Shown piece after piece: positions 1-9,297 of a stretch of DNA of 28,164 nucleotides. Numbering within the stretch: position 1 is the first letter of the stretch; the number at the start of each line of letters is the position of its first letter. The position numbers and the translations under genes were made by a program. Below the pieces are notes generated by a model. It was not told where the DNA came from and made no database searches. It worked only from the letters and a program-made list of their open reading frames with translations. Origin of the DNA: Rhodanobacteraceae bacterium (GTDB taxonomy: Bacteria; Pseudomonadota; Gammaproteobacteria; Xanthomonadales; SZUA-5); assembly GCA_016717705.1 (NCBI GenBank), contig JADKFD010000109.1, positions 1-28,164 of the forward strand. Reading direction: 5' to 3'.

Positions 1-2393
1 GGCCTGATGGAAGGGCTCGCAGCAGGTGAAGAACACGAGTCATCGCGCCGGTCGGCGCCAAGGGCGGCTTTACGGGTCGCAACCTGCCACTGGGCGGCGA
101 TCGCGACGCGGTGCTTGCCGAGGGCGTGGCCTGCTATCGCACCTTCATCCGCGGACTGCTCGACATCACCGATAACATCGTTGACGGCGTCCTGACGCCG
201 CCGGAGCGCGTGGTCCGGCACGATGCGCGGACGATCCTTATCTGGCAGGTGGCGGCCGACAAGGGCACCGCGACCTTCTCCCGACATCGCCAACGCGCTT
301 CAGCCCGAATACGGTTTCTGGCTGATGCGACGATCGCCTTTTGGCCTCAGGCGGAGCAATGCGGCTACTGACCACAAGAAGATGGGCATCACCGCCAAGG
401 GCGCTCTGGAGAGCGCTTCAAGCGCCACTTCCGCGCGATCGGCAAGGATCGTCTGGCGGGATCTCAGCCAGGTTTCGTACTTCGGCGATGTCGTCGAGCG
501 ACGTGCTCGGCAACGGCATGCTGCCGTCGCGCAAGATCCGCCTGCTGGCAGCTTTGGATCACCGCCACATCTCTTTCTTGATCCGACGCCGGTCGCCGAA
601 CGCAGCTTCGTCGAACGAGAGCGGATGTCCGCGCTGCCGCGTTCGTCCTCGGCGGACTACGATGCCAGCCTGACCAGCGCCGGCGGCGGCATCTATCCGC
701 GCAGCGCCAAGTTCATCCCGATCACCCCGCAGGTGCGGGCGGCACTCGGAATCGATGAGGAAGTCACTCAGCTGACGCCGGCCGAAGTGCTGCGCGCCAT
801 CCTCAAGGCGCCGGTGGAACTGCTGTGGAACGGCGGCATCGGCGTCTACGTCAAGGCGGCGAGCGAAAGCCACGACGAATGCGGCGATCGCGCCAACAAC
901 GCGCTGCGCGTCAATGGCGGCGAATTGCGCTGCCGCATCATCGGCGAGGGCGGCAACCTCGGCTTGACTCAGCGTGGCCGCATCGAGTTTGCCTTGGCTG
1001 GCGGACTACTCAATACCGACTTCATCGACAATTCGGCAGGCGTCGACACCTCGGATCACGAGGTCAACATCAAGATCCTGCTGAACACCGCGATCTCCCT
1101 CGGACAATTGACGCTGGAGCAGCGCGACGAGTTGCTGGTCGCAATGACTGACGAGGTCGAGCGGCTGGTGCTGTTCGGGACAACTTCGACAGAACCTCGC
1201 GATCAGCCTGATGCAGCCGCCGTCGATTCCTCTACGGCTGGCTTTCCAAGCAGCACTTCGTGCGCACGCTGGAACAACAAGGCCTGCTCGACCGCGCGCC
1301 TGAATCTTCGCCTGGTGACGTCGAGTTCGAGGAGCGCAAAGCCAAGGGCCAGGGTCTGACCCGGCCGGAACTGTGCATCCTGCTGTCCTACTCGAAGATC
1401 GTGCTGTTCCAGCAGTTGCTCGATTCCGACGTGCCGGAAGACGCCTATCTGTCGAAGGAACTGCAGACCTATTTCCCAACGCTGCTGCGCGAGCGCTTCT
1501 GCCGAGACGATGGAAAAGCACCGGCTGCGCCGCGAGATCATCGCCACCCTGTTGACCAATCCTGACCGTCAACCGCATGGGTTCGATCCCTTCATCCTGC
1601 GCATGACCGAAGACACCGGCAAGAGCGCCGCCGAGATCGCCAAGGCGTTCACCATCGCCCGCGAAGTGGTGCGCGCACGCGAATGGTGGGCGGAAATGGA
1701 CAGCTGCGCGGGCGTTCCCGAGCGCGTCTACATGGAGGTCACGCTCGGCATCTGGAACCTGTTTGCGCAACCTGACGCGCTGGCTGCTGCAGCTGCCGGT
1801 CGACCGCCTGGAGATCGCCGCCAGCGTCGAGCGCTTTGCGCCGGGCTTCGAGCAACTGGTCGCCGCGCTCGACGAGGTGCTGCCGGAGAGCTATCGCCTG
1901 CGTTATCGCGAGCAGGAGCAGGAGTTGGTCGCCGCGGGTTATCCCACGGCGATGGCGCGCCGCATCAGCGCGCTCGGCGCGCTGAATGCCGCTTTCGACG
2001 TCATCGATCTGGCGCGAGCAGAAGGTTGCGGTCGCCGATGCGGCGCGGGTGTATTTCGATGTCGGCGAGGCGCTGCATCTGAAATGGTTCGCCGATGCGA
2101 TCGAGACCCTGCCGGTGCAGGGACGCTGGCATGCCAACGCGCGTGGCGTCTTGCGCGACGAGTTGTTTGCCCAGCGCCGCGCGTTGTCGGCGCAGTTGCT
2201 GCAGTTGCGCGCGCCGGACAAGGGCGGGCGGGTGCAGGCCTGGCTGGCAGCGGCCGATCCCACGCTCACCTACACGCTCGGCATGTTCAACGAGATCCGC
2301 ACGCAGAAGTCGCTCGACTACCCGACCATCTCGGTTGCCGTGCGCCGGCTGGCGCAGCTGGTTGCGGCGGGGCAGCGCAAGGGCGGCCCCTGA
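1..2393 (+). CDS. gdhB: NAD-specific glutamate dehydrogenase, C-terminal half, multiple frameshifts (5' end outside window)
   Basis: Oxidatively deaminates glutamate to 2-oxoglutarate with NAD, in the cytoplasm. The large bacterial GDH family (Bac_GDH) is about 1,600 residues; roughly the last 790 are here. Recognisable blocks in order are APVGAKGGF, ACYRTFIRGLLDITDN (frame 3), VAADKGTATF, DIANALQPEYGFW (frame 1), DHKKMGITAKGALES, GNGMLPSRKIRLLAALDHRH, then a long clean stretch at about 590-1170 with GGGIYPRSAKFIPITPQVR, ELLWNGGIGVYVK and IIGEGGNLGLTQRGRIE. It continues in other frames with GQGLTRPELCILLSYSK, FILRMTEDTGKSAAEIAKAF and RWLLQLPVDRLEIAASVERF, and closes with TLGMFNEIRTQKSLDYPTIS before the stop at 2391-2393. 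I count at least ten frame changes, most of them before base 600. All blocks remain conserved, so assembly error is more likely than decay. The gene symbol follows Pseudomonas usage. Confidence 0.9.
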
Positions 2394-2652
2394 GGCTTGG
2401 GAAGCGCGCAGCCTCGACCGCGAGTCTGTCAAGAGCGCCGGGGCCGTTCCGCAGGCTTTGCCGACGTTCTGAGTGCTGGTCACCAGCGCTTGCCTGGGGG
2501 GCCGCCGGGAAAAAAGGGGGGGGGGTGTGGCGAGCGGGTCCCGCGAGGCGGCCGGAGTAAATCCGCTCCCGGATGCACGTCGCAGGGCTACGGCATCCCG
2601 ATGTCACGAAGGCCTGCGGCCAACGTGACCTACAAGAACATGGGTTTGAGCA
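2394..2652. other. intergenic region between convergent genes
   Basis: This 259-base gap separates the glutamate dehydrogenase (+) and the TPR-sulfotransferase (-), which end facing each other. It holds an A6-G10 homopolymer tract at 2510-2525 and one family B repeat unit at 2601-2633. I see no convincing ORF and no classical terminator with a U tract. Confidence 0.6.
2601..2633 (-). repeat. family B palindromic repeat, single unit
   Basis: Read on the minus strand it starts GTAGGTCACGTT, then a hairpin GGCC-GCA-GGCC, then a degenerate copy of TACGTGAC. The same unit recurs at 7694, 11835 and 20961. It begins 19 bases past the stop codon of the sulfotransferase gene and points the same way as that gene. 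Confidence 0.8.
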
Positions 2653-4651
2653 TCAGTCGAAGCGATATCCGAGCCAATCTGCAGCCGGGCGCAGCGTGTC
2701 GATGCACGGCTCCAGATACTTGCGATAGCGCTGCCAGCGCCCGGCGGCGCGCTGGTAGATCGGTTCGGCGACCTGCTGATAGCTGTTGGTGCGCACGCGT
2801 TCGCGGGTGGCATTGCGCGCCTGGCGATCGAGCATCGCCGGATCCGGGGTGATGCCGAGAAACGCGCTGACGCGCGCCAACTCGGTCGCGGGATCGTCGA
2901 TCAGCTGCTCGTAGCGCACGCTGTCCCAGGTGAGCGGCAGCACCTTCAGGCTGTGCCGCCACAGGTCGAGCACGCGCGCATACACGCGGGCGCTCTCGGC
3001 CAGCGTATCGAAGTGGACGAAGGCGTCGTTGGGCGCGTACTGCTGCATGAAATTGCTCAAGACCACGTCGCCGGGATGGCGCAGGGCGAACAGAATGCGC
3101 GCATCCGGAAACAAGCGCCGGATCAGACCCACGTGCAGGCAACGCAGGTGCAGCTTGTCGACGATCAACTTGGCGCTGCGTCCGCCCAGATGGACAGCGG
3201 CGGCCTGGCGATAGCGGGCGCGCAATGCACGCACATCGTCCGCCTGCAGCGTGTCCATGGCATCCGGATAGCCGCCCGGAAGAGCGGCGAAATCGGCAAT
3301 CGCATGCTCCAGCGTGGGCAGTTCCTCGATCGAGACCATCGGCGTTCGCAGCCAACATGGTGTCCAGCAGCGTGGTGCCCGAGCGCGGCATGCCGACCAG
3401 GAAGCACAAGTCGCTGCCGGTATCGTCGTCAGGATCGCCCGCCTGCGGCAAGGCGCCGGGCGCGCCACGCGCGGTCCATTGGACGAGCCGGTCGAGCAGG
3501 CGATCGAAAGCGTTGGGATCGATGGCCTGGCGGCGCACACTGCGCGCGGCCAGCGCATTGCCGGCCTCGAAGGCACGCATCGCCGCATCCACCTGGTCGC
3601 AGCGATCCAGCGCCAGACCCAGGTCAAACCAGTATGGCGTGGCGGAACGCGCCGACAATTGCCTCGGGTCGATGCGCTGCAGGCGCGCCACCGCGCCCTG
3701 CAGGTCGCCACGGCGGCGCTCCAGCTTGGCCGCCTCCAGGTTCAGGGCCGGATGCTCAGGGGCGATCGCCAGTCCACGCTGCACCGCCTGGGCCGCTTCG
3801 TCGAGCTGGCTGCCGAGTTCGTAGACGCCGGCAAGTTCAGCCCAGGCCTCGACGTCATCAGGCTGCAACTGCAGCGCACGCGTCAGCGCGGCGATGGCGC
3901 CACGACTGTCCATCGCCTCGTTGAGCACGCAGCCCAGGTAATAGTGCGCCGTGGCGTGGTTCGGAGCCAGTTGCAGCGCTTGCTGGTATTGCGCTTTGGC
4001 GTCATCCAGGCGCCCCAGCAGATGCAGGGCCAGGCCGGCACCGACCAGCGCCTCGATCTCCTGCGGCGCAGCCGCCAGCACCTGCTGGAAACACTCCAAC
4101 GCCGCCTGCGGCTGTTCCATGGCGTACCAAGTGATGCCCAGATGCAGCCGCGCCGACAGGAAGGCCGGTGCCTGAGCCAGGGCGCTCTCGAAGGCCTGCA
4201 ATGCGCGCTCGAGCAGGCCGCGCGCGCGCAGCACATGGCCGAGATTGTGCCAGGCCTGCGCATAGTCGGGCGCCACGGCCACGGCGCGTTCGAAGGCGCG
4301 CTGCGCCTCTTCGCTGCGCCCCATGTTGTGCAGCGCGCGGCCCAGATGATTGAGCGCTGCGGGATGGTCCGGGGCGCCGCGCAGCACCTGCTGGCAGAGC
4401 TCCGCGGCGCGCCCGAACTGGTTCTCCAGATGCGCCAGGAAGGCGCGGCTGAGCAGCGCTTCGGCGTCAGCGCCGGGCGCCAGCGCGCGGGCCACGGCGA
4501 CCGCTTCGGGGATGCGTCGCTCGCCGACGAGCAGCTCGCGCAGGCGCGCGGCACAGGCACGATCAGCGCTGTGCTGGCGCAGCCAGCGTTCGGCGTCGGC
4601 GGCCCGTCCAGTGCGAATCATCTCGACAGCGGTGGCTGCCAGGGGGTTCAT
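2653..4651 (-). CDS. TPR-repeat sulfotransferase (one frameshift)
   Basis: Predicted to transfer a sulfuryl group from PAPS to an unidentified acceptor. Residues about 40-330 are tandem tetratricopeptide repeats, for example ALNHLGRALHNMGRSEEAQR and AWHNLGHVLRARGLLERALQ. A sulfotransferase domain (Sulfotransferase_3 type) follows. Its PAPS 5'-phosphosulfate loop is VGMPRSGTTLLDTML, with M at residue 421; a 3'-phosphate-binding segment LRHPGDVVLSNFMQQ lies further on. The frame breaks at about 3336-3341, just after LLDTMLAANAD, and resumes in the adjacent frame at VSIEELPTLEHAIADF, so a single extra base explains it. The C terminus is ADWLGYRFD with a TGA stop at 2653-2655. No signal peptide is visible. 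TPR-sulfotransferase fusions are common in this bacterial group, but the substrate cannot be told from sequence. Confidence 0.9.
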
Positions 4652-4693
4652 CCCAGAGCACGGGTAGGTTTCGACGGGACGCGAATGGGACGG

Positions 4694-4699
4694 ATTCTA
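4694..4699 (-). promoter_or_regulatory. candidate -10 element TAGAAT of the TPR-sulfotransferase gene
   Basis: CTAGAAT on the minus strand lies 42 bases before the ATG at 4651. It resembles TAGACT elements found ahead of three other genes in the window. No clear -35 box is seen. Confidence 0.35.
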
Positions 4700-4738
4700 G
4701 GCCGGTGGCGGCGGTAGGTGGCGCGTGGGTGCATCAGG

Positions 4739-4815
4739 CATCGCGCGCAAGCGCGCCTCCCGCGTTCTACATGGAACCTCGCAATCATGTAGGAGCGCGC
4801 TTGCGCGCGATGCTT
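4739..4815. repeat. family A paired palindromic repeat (REPIN-like)
   Basis: An inverted pair of REP-like units: ATCGCGCGCAAGCGCGC on the left and TAGGAGCGCGCTTGCGCGCG on the right, with about 40 bases between. Each half is itself a GCGCGC hairpin. It sits in the divergent gap between the sulfotransferase and kinase genes. Further copies lie at 8377, 13925 and 22288. REP pairs of this kind are usually mobilised in trans by RAYT (TnpA-REP) transposases; no such gene is in the window. Confidence 0.85.
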
Positions 4816-4849
4816 TCCGATCCAACTGCGCCGCAGCCCCGGCAGCGAC

Positions 4850-4855
4850 TAGACT
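4850..4855 (+). promoter_or_regulatory. candidate -10 element TAGACT of the kinase gene
   Basis: CTAGACTGC occurs 29 bases before the ATG at 4885. The same nine-base word precedes the peroxiredoxin and GGDEF-EAL genes. A -35 box is not evident. Confidence 0.4.
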
Positions 4856-4884
4856 GCACAACGCCTCTGCGATGAGAACAAGCC

Positions 4885-7687
4885 ATGCCCGGCGCAGTAG
4901 ATCCGGCAATGACGGTTGCGATGGCCGACGACGGCGCCGAACTCACGGCGCTGTCGCAGCGGCCACCACCGATTGCTGGCTTCGACGCCAGCGCCGAGCC
5001 GGCCATCGGCAGCCAGGTCGGCCCCTGGGTGCTGCGCCGCCTGCTCGGACACGGCGGCATGGGCGATGTGTACCTGGCCGAGCGCACCGAGCAGGACTTC
5101 CAGCAGCGTGCGGCGCTCTCAAGCTGATCAAGCTGGGCATGGATTCGGGCGAAATCCAGCGCCGCTTCCTCAGTGAACGACGCATCCTGGCGCGCCTGGA
5201 GCATCCCAATATTGCGCGCCTGATCGACGGCGGCGTCGATCAGCGTGGACGCCCGTATTTCGTCATGGAATGGGTCGATGGCCTGCCGTTGACCGACTAT
5301 GCCGACGCGCACCGCCTGGACGTCGACGCGCGTCTGCGGGTATTCCTGAAACTCTGCGATGCCGTAGCCCATGCCCATCGCCAGTTGGTGGTGCATCGCG
5401 ATCTCAAGCCCGGCAACATCCTGGTCGACACCCGCGGCGAACCCAAGCTGCTCGATTTCGGCATCGCCAAGGTGCTCGAGAGCGACAGCACCCACGACAC
5501 CTCGGCCACCGGACCGCGCTTTTTCACCCGAGCCTATGCCGCTCCCGAACAGTTGCGCGGCGAGCCCGTCACCACCGCCACTGATATCTACGCGCTCGGC
5601 GCAGTGCTGTTCGAGTTACTCACCGGCACACCGCTGCAGCGCGCCCGCGGCAGCATCAACCCGACACGCGAACTGCTGGCGCTGGCGCGCCGCCAGGCCG
5701 GCAGCGACGGACCGCTGGCGGTCAGTCCACGCATGCTGTCGGGCGATCTGGCACTGGTCGTGGCCATGGCCGTGCGCGACGAGCCGGCCCGACGCTATGC
5801 CAGTGTCGAGGCTTTTGCCGACGATCTGCGCGCCTGCCTGGTCGGTCGCCCGGTGCGCGCGCGAGCGGACACCGCCGGTTACCGCATGGCGCGCTTCGTG
5901 CGGCGCCACTGGATCGGCGTCAGCGCCTCGGCGGCGGTGTTGCTGGCGGTCGTCGGCGGCGCCGGTGTGGCCCTGTGGCAGGCGCAGATCGCGCGTGCGG
6001 AGGCGCTGCGCGCCGAGGCGGTGAGCAATTTCCTGGCGAGTGTATTCAAGGCCGCCACCACCGGAGATGGTGCCGGCAGCGACATCACGGCAAGCTCGCT
6101 GCTGGAAACCGGCAGTCGGCGCATCGAGCGCGAATTGGCCGGGCAACCGGCAGTACGCGCCCGGCTCGACGCCATCATGGCCCAGGCCTGGTTCTACCTC
6201 GGCAAGTCCGCGCGCGCCGTCGAACTGTACGAGGCCGGCCGCGCAGCGGTCGCTGCCGACGATTGGCGCACCCAGGCCGAACTGCTGCGCGGACTGGCCG
6301 AGGCCGAATTGTCGCTGGGCCAGATCAACGAGGCGCGCATCCATGTCGACCAGGCGCTGGCACTGCTCGAAAGCCGCGGGCCGGACGCGGCGCTGGACCG
6401 CGTGCTGACGCAAAAAGTGTCGAAAAGCGTGCTGGGGGTTCAGGGCGACAAGGCCGGCGCCCACGTCATCGCGCGCGCCGTGCACGCCGATCTGTCGCGA
6501 CTGCTCGGGCCAGAGGACGAAAGGACCCTGGAGGCGCTGAACGATCTTGGCATCTGGACCCTGGAGACCGGCGATGCACCGGCGGCGCTGCGCATCTTCG
6601 ATGAAGTCATCGCACAGCGCCAGCGCGTGTCGGGTCCCGACCACCCGGAACTTGCCACCGCCATGCACAATCGTGTGCAGACGCTGATCGCGCTGGACCG
6701 AACCGAAGAGGCGCTGGTGGAGGCGCGCGCGGTGGTCGCATTGCGGCGCCAGATCCTGCCGCCGCTGCATCGTGACCTGGCGCGCAGCCTGGGCCAACGG
6801 GCCAACATCGAAGCGCGCCTGGGGGCATTTGACAACGCGCGGCGTGTGCGCGCCGAGGCGATTGAACTGTGGCGCGCACAGGTGCGTCCGGATCCGGTGC
6901 AGCTCGGACACGAGCTGACCAATCAGGCGGTCGACGATTTCCGCGACGGCGAACTGGTGCCGCAGCCAGTGACCTGAACGAAGCGCTGGCCAATCTGCAG
7001 CCGGCGCTGGAGCCCGGCGATCCGCGCGTGCTGGCCGCCAGCAGCTATCTCGGCCTGGTCGAGTCCTTCCTCGGCCAGATCACAGCTGCCGAGCAGCGCC
7101 TGCGCGAGGTCCAGCGGCTGGAACTGTCCCAACCCGGTTATCCGCTCGGGCAAAAGCTCGCCACCGCGCGCTACCTGGCTCGGGCGCTGCGCTGGCAGGG
7201 TCGCATCCCGGAAGCCCAGGCGGCGATGGACCAGGCCCAATCGTGGATGCAGCAGCCCGGAGCCACGGTGTCAGCGATGGCGCGCTCGCGCACCCAGGTC
7301 GAGCTGGCGCTGACCCAGCTTGCCGCGGGACAACTCGATGCCGCGCAGGCGCAGGCGCATCTGGCGCAGCAGGTGCTGGCCGACACACCGGCCAGCGCGC
7401 TGGACCGGGCCCAGTTGCTGATGACCCGATCCCGGCTGGCGCTGGCGCAGCAGGACGTGGCAGGCGCAGAAACACACGCACAGGCGGCGCTGGTCCTGTT
7501 GCGGGCGCAGCTGAAAGAAGGTCATTGGGACATCGGCGAGGCGCGCGGCCTGCTGGCCGTCGCGCAATGGCAGTTGCAGCGCGGCGGCGCACAGCGCCAG
7601 GCCCTGGCAGCCGCACTGGAATGGCATGAAGCCCAGCGCCCCTGGCATCCGGATACGGCACGACTGCGCGAACTGGCGAGCCAGTAG
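4885..7687 (+). CDS. transmembrane Ser/Thr protein kinase with TPR-like C-terminal domain (two frameshifts)
   Basis: A Hanks-type kinase anchored in the inner membrane. The start at 4885 gives a short N-terminal leader and then the glycine loop LLGHGGMGDVYLAE. The catalytic lysine (ALKLIKLGMD) is near residue 79, HRDLKPGNILV near 170 and DFGIAK near 190, with the activation-loop end YAAPEQLRGE after that; all catalytic motifs are intact. A membrane helix (GVSASAAVLLAVVGGAGVAL) lies near 345-365. About 550 residues of TPR-like helical repeats follow, presumably periplasmic. The frame shifts at about 5110-5120, where removing one TC of CTCTC restores RAALKLIKLG. It shifts again at about 6951-6965, between VDDFRDGEL and SDLNEALANLQPAL. 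There are no PASTA repeats. This architecture is frequent in Lysobacterales, and its substrates are unknown. A family B repeat starts 6 bases after the stop. Confidence 0.9.
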
Positions 7688-7693
7688 CATTTT

Positions 7694-7773
7694 GTAGGTC
7701 AGGTTGTCCGCGCAGCGGACTACGTGACTTGCGCTACCGTCACGTAGCCTGCTGCGCAGGCAACGTGACCTAC
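7694..7773. repeat. family B paired palindromic repeat
   Basis: Two full family B units face each other. The left one reads GTAGGTCAGGTT, hairpin GTCCGC-GCA-GCGGAC, then TACGTGAC. The right one, read on the other strand, is GTAGGTCACGTT, hairpin GCCTGC-GCA-GCAGGC, then TACGTGAC. The hairpin arms differ at two base pairs, and both changes are compensated. The pair fills the gap between the convergent kinase and peroxiredoxin genes and may act as a terminator for both. Confidence 0.85.
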
Positions 7774-7812
7774 GCCAGGGATCGCCGAGTTGGACTCGGC
7801 GGCTTCTCCGAC

Positions 7813-8292
7813 TTACAGCGCCGCCAGCACCGCCTCGGCGCTGGACACCTTGAACTCGCCCGGCGCTTCGACGTGCAGGTGGGTGACCACGCCGTCCTTG
7901 GCGACCAGCGCAAAGCGCTGACCGCGCACGCCCATGCCGAACTTGGTGGCATCCAGTTCCAGTCCCAATGCCTTGGCGAAGCCGGCGTTGCCGTCGGCCA
8001 GCATGTAGACCTCATCCGGCACGCTCTGGCTCTTGCGCCAGGCGTCCATCACGAAAGCATCGTTGACCGCCATGCACACCACTGCATCGACGCCCTTGGC
8101 CTTCAGCGCGTCCAGATGATCGACATAGCCCGGCAGATGACGCGCCGAACAGGTCGGAGTGAAGGCGCCAGGCACCGAGAACAACACCACAGTCTTGCCG
8201 GCGAACAACTCGTCGGTGCTGATCTGCTGCACGCCGTCCTTGAGGTAGCTGAGCGTAGCGGCCGGAATGCGGTCGCCGACTTGAATGGTCAT
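7813..8292 (-). CDS. peroxiredoxin, Prx5 type
   Basis: Reduces hydrogen peroxide and organic hydroperoxides in the cytoplasm. The 159-residue product is a complete single-domain thioredoxin-fold protein. The peroxidatic motif PGAFTPTCSARHLPGY puts the active cysteine at residue 48. The helix segment AVNDAFVMDAWRK is typical of the Prx5/AHP1 group. The only other cysteine is C73 (VVCMAV), and no cysteine occurs near the C terminus. A one-cysteine mechanism recycled by glutaredoxin and glutathione is therefore more likely than an internal disulfide. No glutaredoxin domain is fused. An AGGAA-like ribosome-binding site lies upstream of the ATG, and a TAGACT -10-like element lies 33 bases upstream. 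The frame is intact. Confidence 0.93.
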   Translation of the reverse strand: MTIQVGDRIPAATLSYLKDGVQQISTDELFAGKTVVLFSVPGAFTPTCSARHLPGYVDHLDALKAKGVDAVVCMAVNDAFVMDAWRKSQSVPDEVYMLADGNAGFAKALGLELDATKFGMGVRGQRFALVAKDGVVTHLHVEAPGEFKVSSAEAVLAAL

Positions 8293-8324
8293 GGGGTGGG
8301 TTCCTGTGGGTCAATGGGGTGTGC

Positions 8325-8330
8325 AGTCTA
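8325..8330 (-). promoter_or_regulatory. candidate -10 element TAGACT of the peroxiredoxin gene
   Basis: GCTAGACTGC on the minus strand is placed so that a transcript would start about 26 bases before the ATG at 8292. It is the same word as at 4850 and 14080. Confidence 0.4.
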
Positions 8331-8376
8331 GCGCCAGCGCAACGGCTGTTTGTTGGCCGTCGCACCGCCGACAAAA

Positions 8377-8454
8377 GCATCGCGCGCAAGCGCGCTCCTA
8401 CACTGGCGTGAACTCTCGGCAGAATTGCAGGAGCGCGCTCGCGCGCGATGCCTT
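8377..8454. repeat. family A paired palindromic repeat (REPIN-like)
   Basis: Left unit GCATCGCGCGCAAGCGCGC and right unit GCAGGAGCGCGCTCGCGCGC are arranged as an inverted pair with about 35 bases between. It lies between the peroxiredoxin gene and the Rieske gene, both on the minus strand. Confidence 0.85.
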
Positions 8455-8479
8455 TTCACCCACAACCCACAACCGATTC

Positions 8480-8800
8480 TCAATCCCACCGATCATCCCG
8501 CACCCACACCACGCCGTCCTCGATGCGGATCGGGAACACCGCGGTGGCTTCGTAGGCGGGCGCGCACAGGGCGGCGCCGGTGCGCAGGTCGAAACGTGCG
8601 CCGTGGCGCGGGCACTCGATTTCGAAGCCGCACAGGGTGCCGCCCGTCAGTTCGCCGCCATCGTGGGTGCAGACGTCCTCGATGGCGTAGTAGCCACCAT
8701 CGACGTTGACCACGGCAATCTGGGCACCGTCGACATCGATGACGCGCCAACATCCGGGGACGAGCTCGGCGCAAGCGGCGACCTTGATCCAATCACTCAT
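8480..8800 (-). CDS. Rieske [2Fe-2S] ferredoxin
   Basis: A small soluble electron carrier of 106 residues. The two cluster-binding boxes are complete: CTHDGGEL (Cys and His ligands) and CPRHGARFD (Cys and His ligands), 16 residues apart. This matches the ferredoxin subunits of non-haem iron oxygenases, and similar stand-alone proteins found beside SUF-type iron-sulfur genes. Its ATG overlaps the stop of the upstream gene as ATGA (8797-8800), and a GGAG ribosome-binding site lies 6 bases before the ATG. The two genes are therefore almost certainly cotranscribed and translationally coupled. No oxygenase or reductase partner is encoded nearby, so the redox partner is unknown. Confidence 0.93.
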   Translation of the reverse strand: MSDWIKVAACAELVPGCWRVIDVDGAQIAVVNVDGGYYAIEDVCTHDGGELTGGTLCGFEIECPRHGARFDLRTGAALCAPAYEATAVFPIRIEDGVVWVRDDRWD

Positions 8801-9297
8801 GAAGCACTCCGGGTTCGCGTCGGGCGCGGCGGCAGTTCGGCGCCGCGCACGTCGATGTCGGTTGAAGTCGCCAGGCGCCCGGCGAGCGCGCCCGCCAGGG
8901 TCGCCCAGGGCAAGGTCAGGGTCTTGATCCGGTTCGGATGGCCGAGCACGCCGAGAAAGGCATTGAACTCGCCCAGGGCCGGGGCAGCTGCGCGATCGGG
9001 ATTGCGGGTGAGCAGATCCAGCGCGGCGGCGGCCAGTTCAGCGGCGCGCTGCAGCGACTGCCCGCAGACCAGATCGCCCATGATCGAGGTCGCCGCAAGG
9101 GTCAAGGCGCTGGCCTCTGCTTCAAAGGCCAGGTCGACAACGGTGCCGTCGCTGATCGCCAGATCGAGGGTCAGCTTGTCGCCGCACAGCACATTGACGC
9201 CCTGTGCGCTCAGGCTGGGCGCGGCAAGGCGCCCGCGACGCCGCGGCGCTCGATTGTGTTCCAGCACCACGGTGCGGTAGGCGTCGGTCAGTGACAT
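8797..9297 (-). CDS. SufU/IscU-like scaffold protein with missing ligand cysteines
   Basis: A 166-residue member of the NifU N-terminal (IscU/SufU) fold family, which normally builds Fe-S clusters or relays sulfur. It begins LTDAYRTVVLEHNRAPRRRGRL, which matches the family start, and has the first ligand box VLCGDKL (C38, D40). The second box, normally GCA(I/L)S, is ASALT here with Ser63 in the cysteine position. The third, normally KCATL, is KTLTL with Thr126. C78 (LVCGQ) is not at a ligand position. The start at 9297 is chosen because it gives the family N terminus; the open frame continues upstream without similarity. The downstream Rieske gene is coupled to it. The sufBCDS genes are not adjacent in this window. 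It may have lost its scaffold role and become a partner of the Rieske protein (inference). Confidence 0.8.
   Translation of the reverse strand: MSLTDAYRTVVLEHNRAPRRRGRLAAPSLSAQGVNVLCGDKLTLDLAISDGTVVDLAFEAEASALTLAATSIMGDLVCGQSLQRAAELAAAALDLLTRNPDRAAAPALGEFNAFLGVLGHPNRIKTLTLPWATLAGALAGRLATSTDIDVRGAELPPRPTRTRSAS

Noticed and set aside
1..2393. Glutamate dehydrogenase as a decayed pseudogene
   Set aside because: Conserved blocks are retained at high quality in every frame and indels cluster at the window edge, and unrelated genes including dxs show the same errors; sequencing or assembly error fits better, though decay cannot be excluded without reads.
3314..4717. Long plus-strand open frame opposite the TPR-sulfotransferase
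   Set aside because: The minus strand encodes unmistakable TPR and PAPS motifs; the plus frame has no recognisable protein features.
4725..4884. Extension of the kinase reading frame upstream to 4725
   Set aside because: It would translate the family A repeat and lies in a different frame from the GHGGMGDVY glycine loop, which is in frame with ATG 4885.
5616..6911. Minus-strand open frame of 431 codons opposite the kinase gene
   Set aside because: Shadow of the TPR-rich half of the kinase; no start context and no domain.
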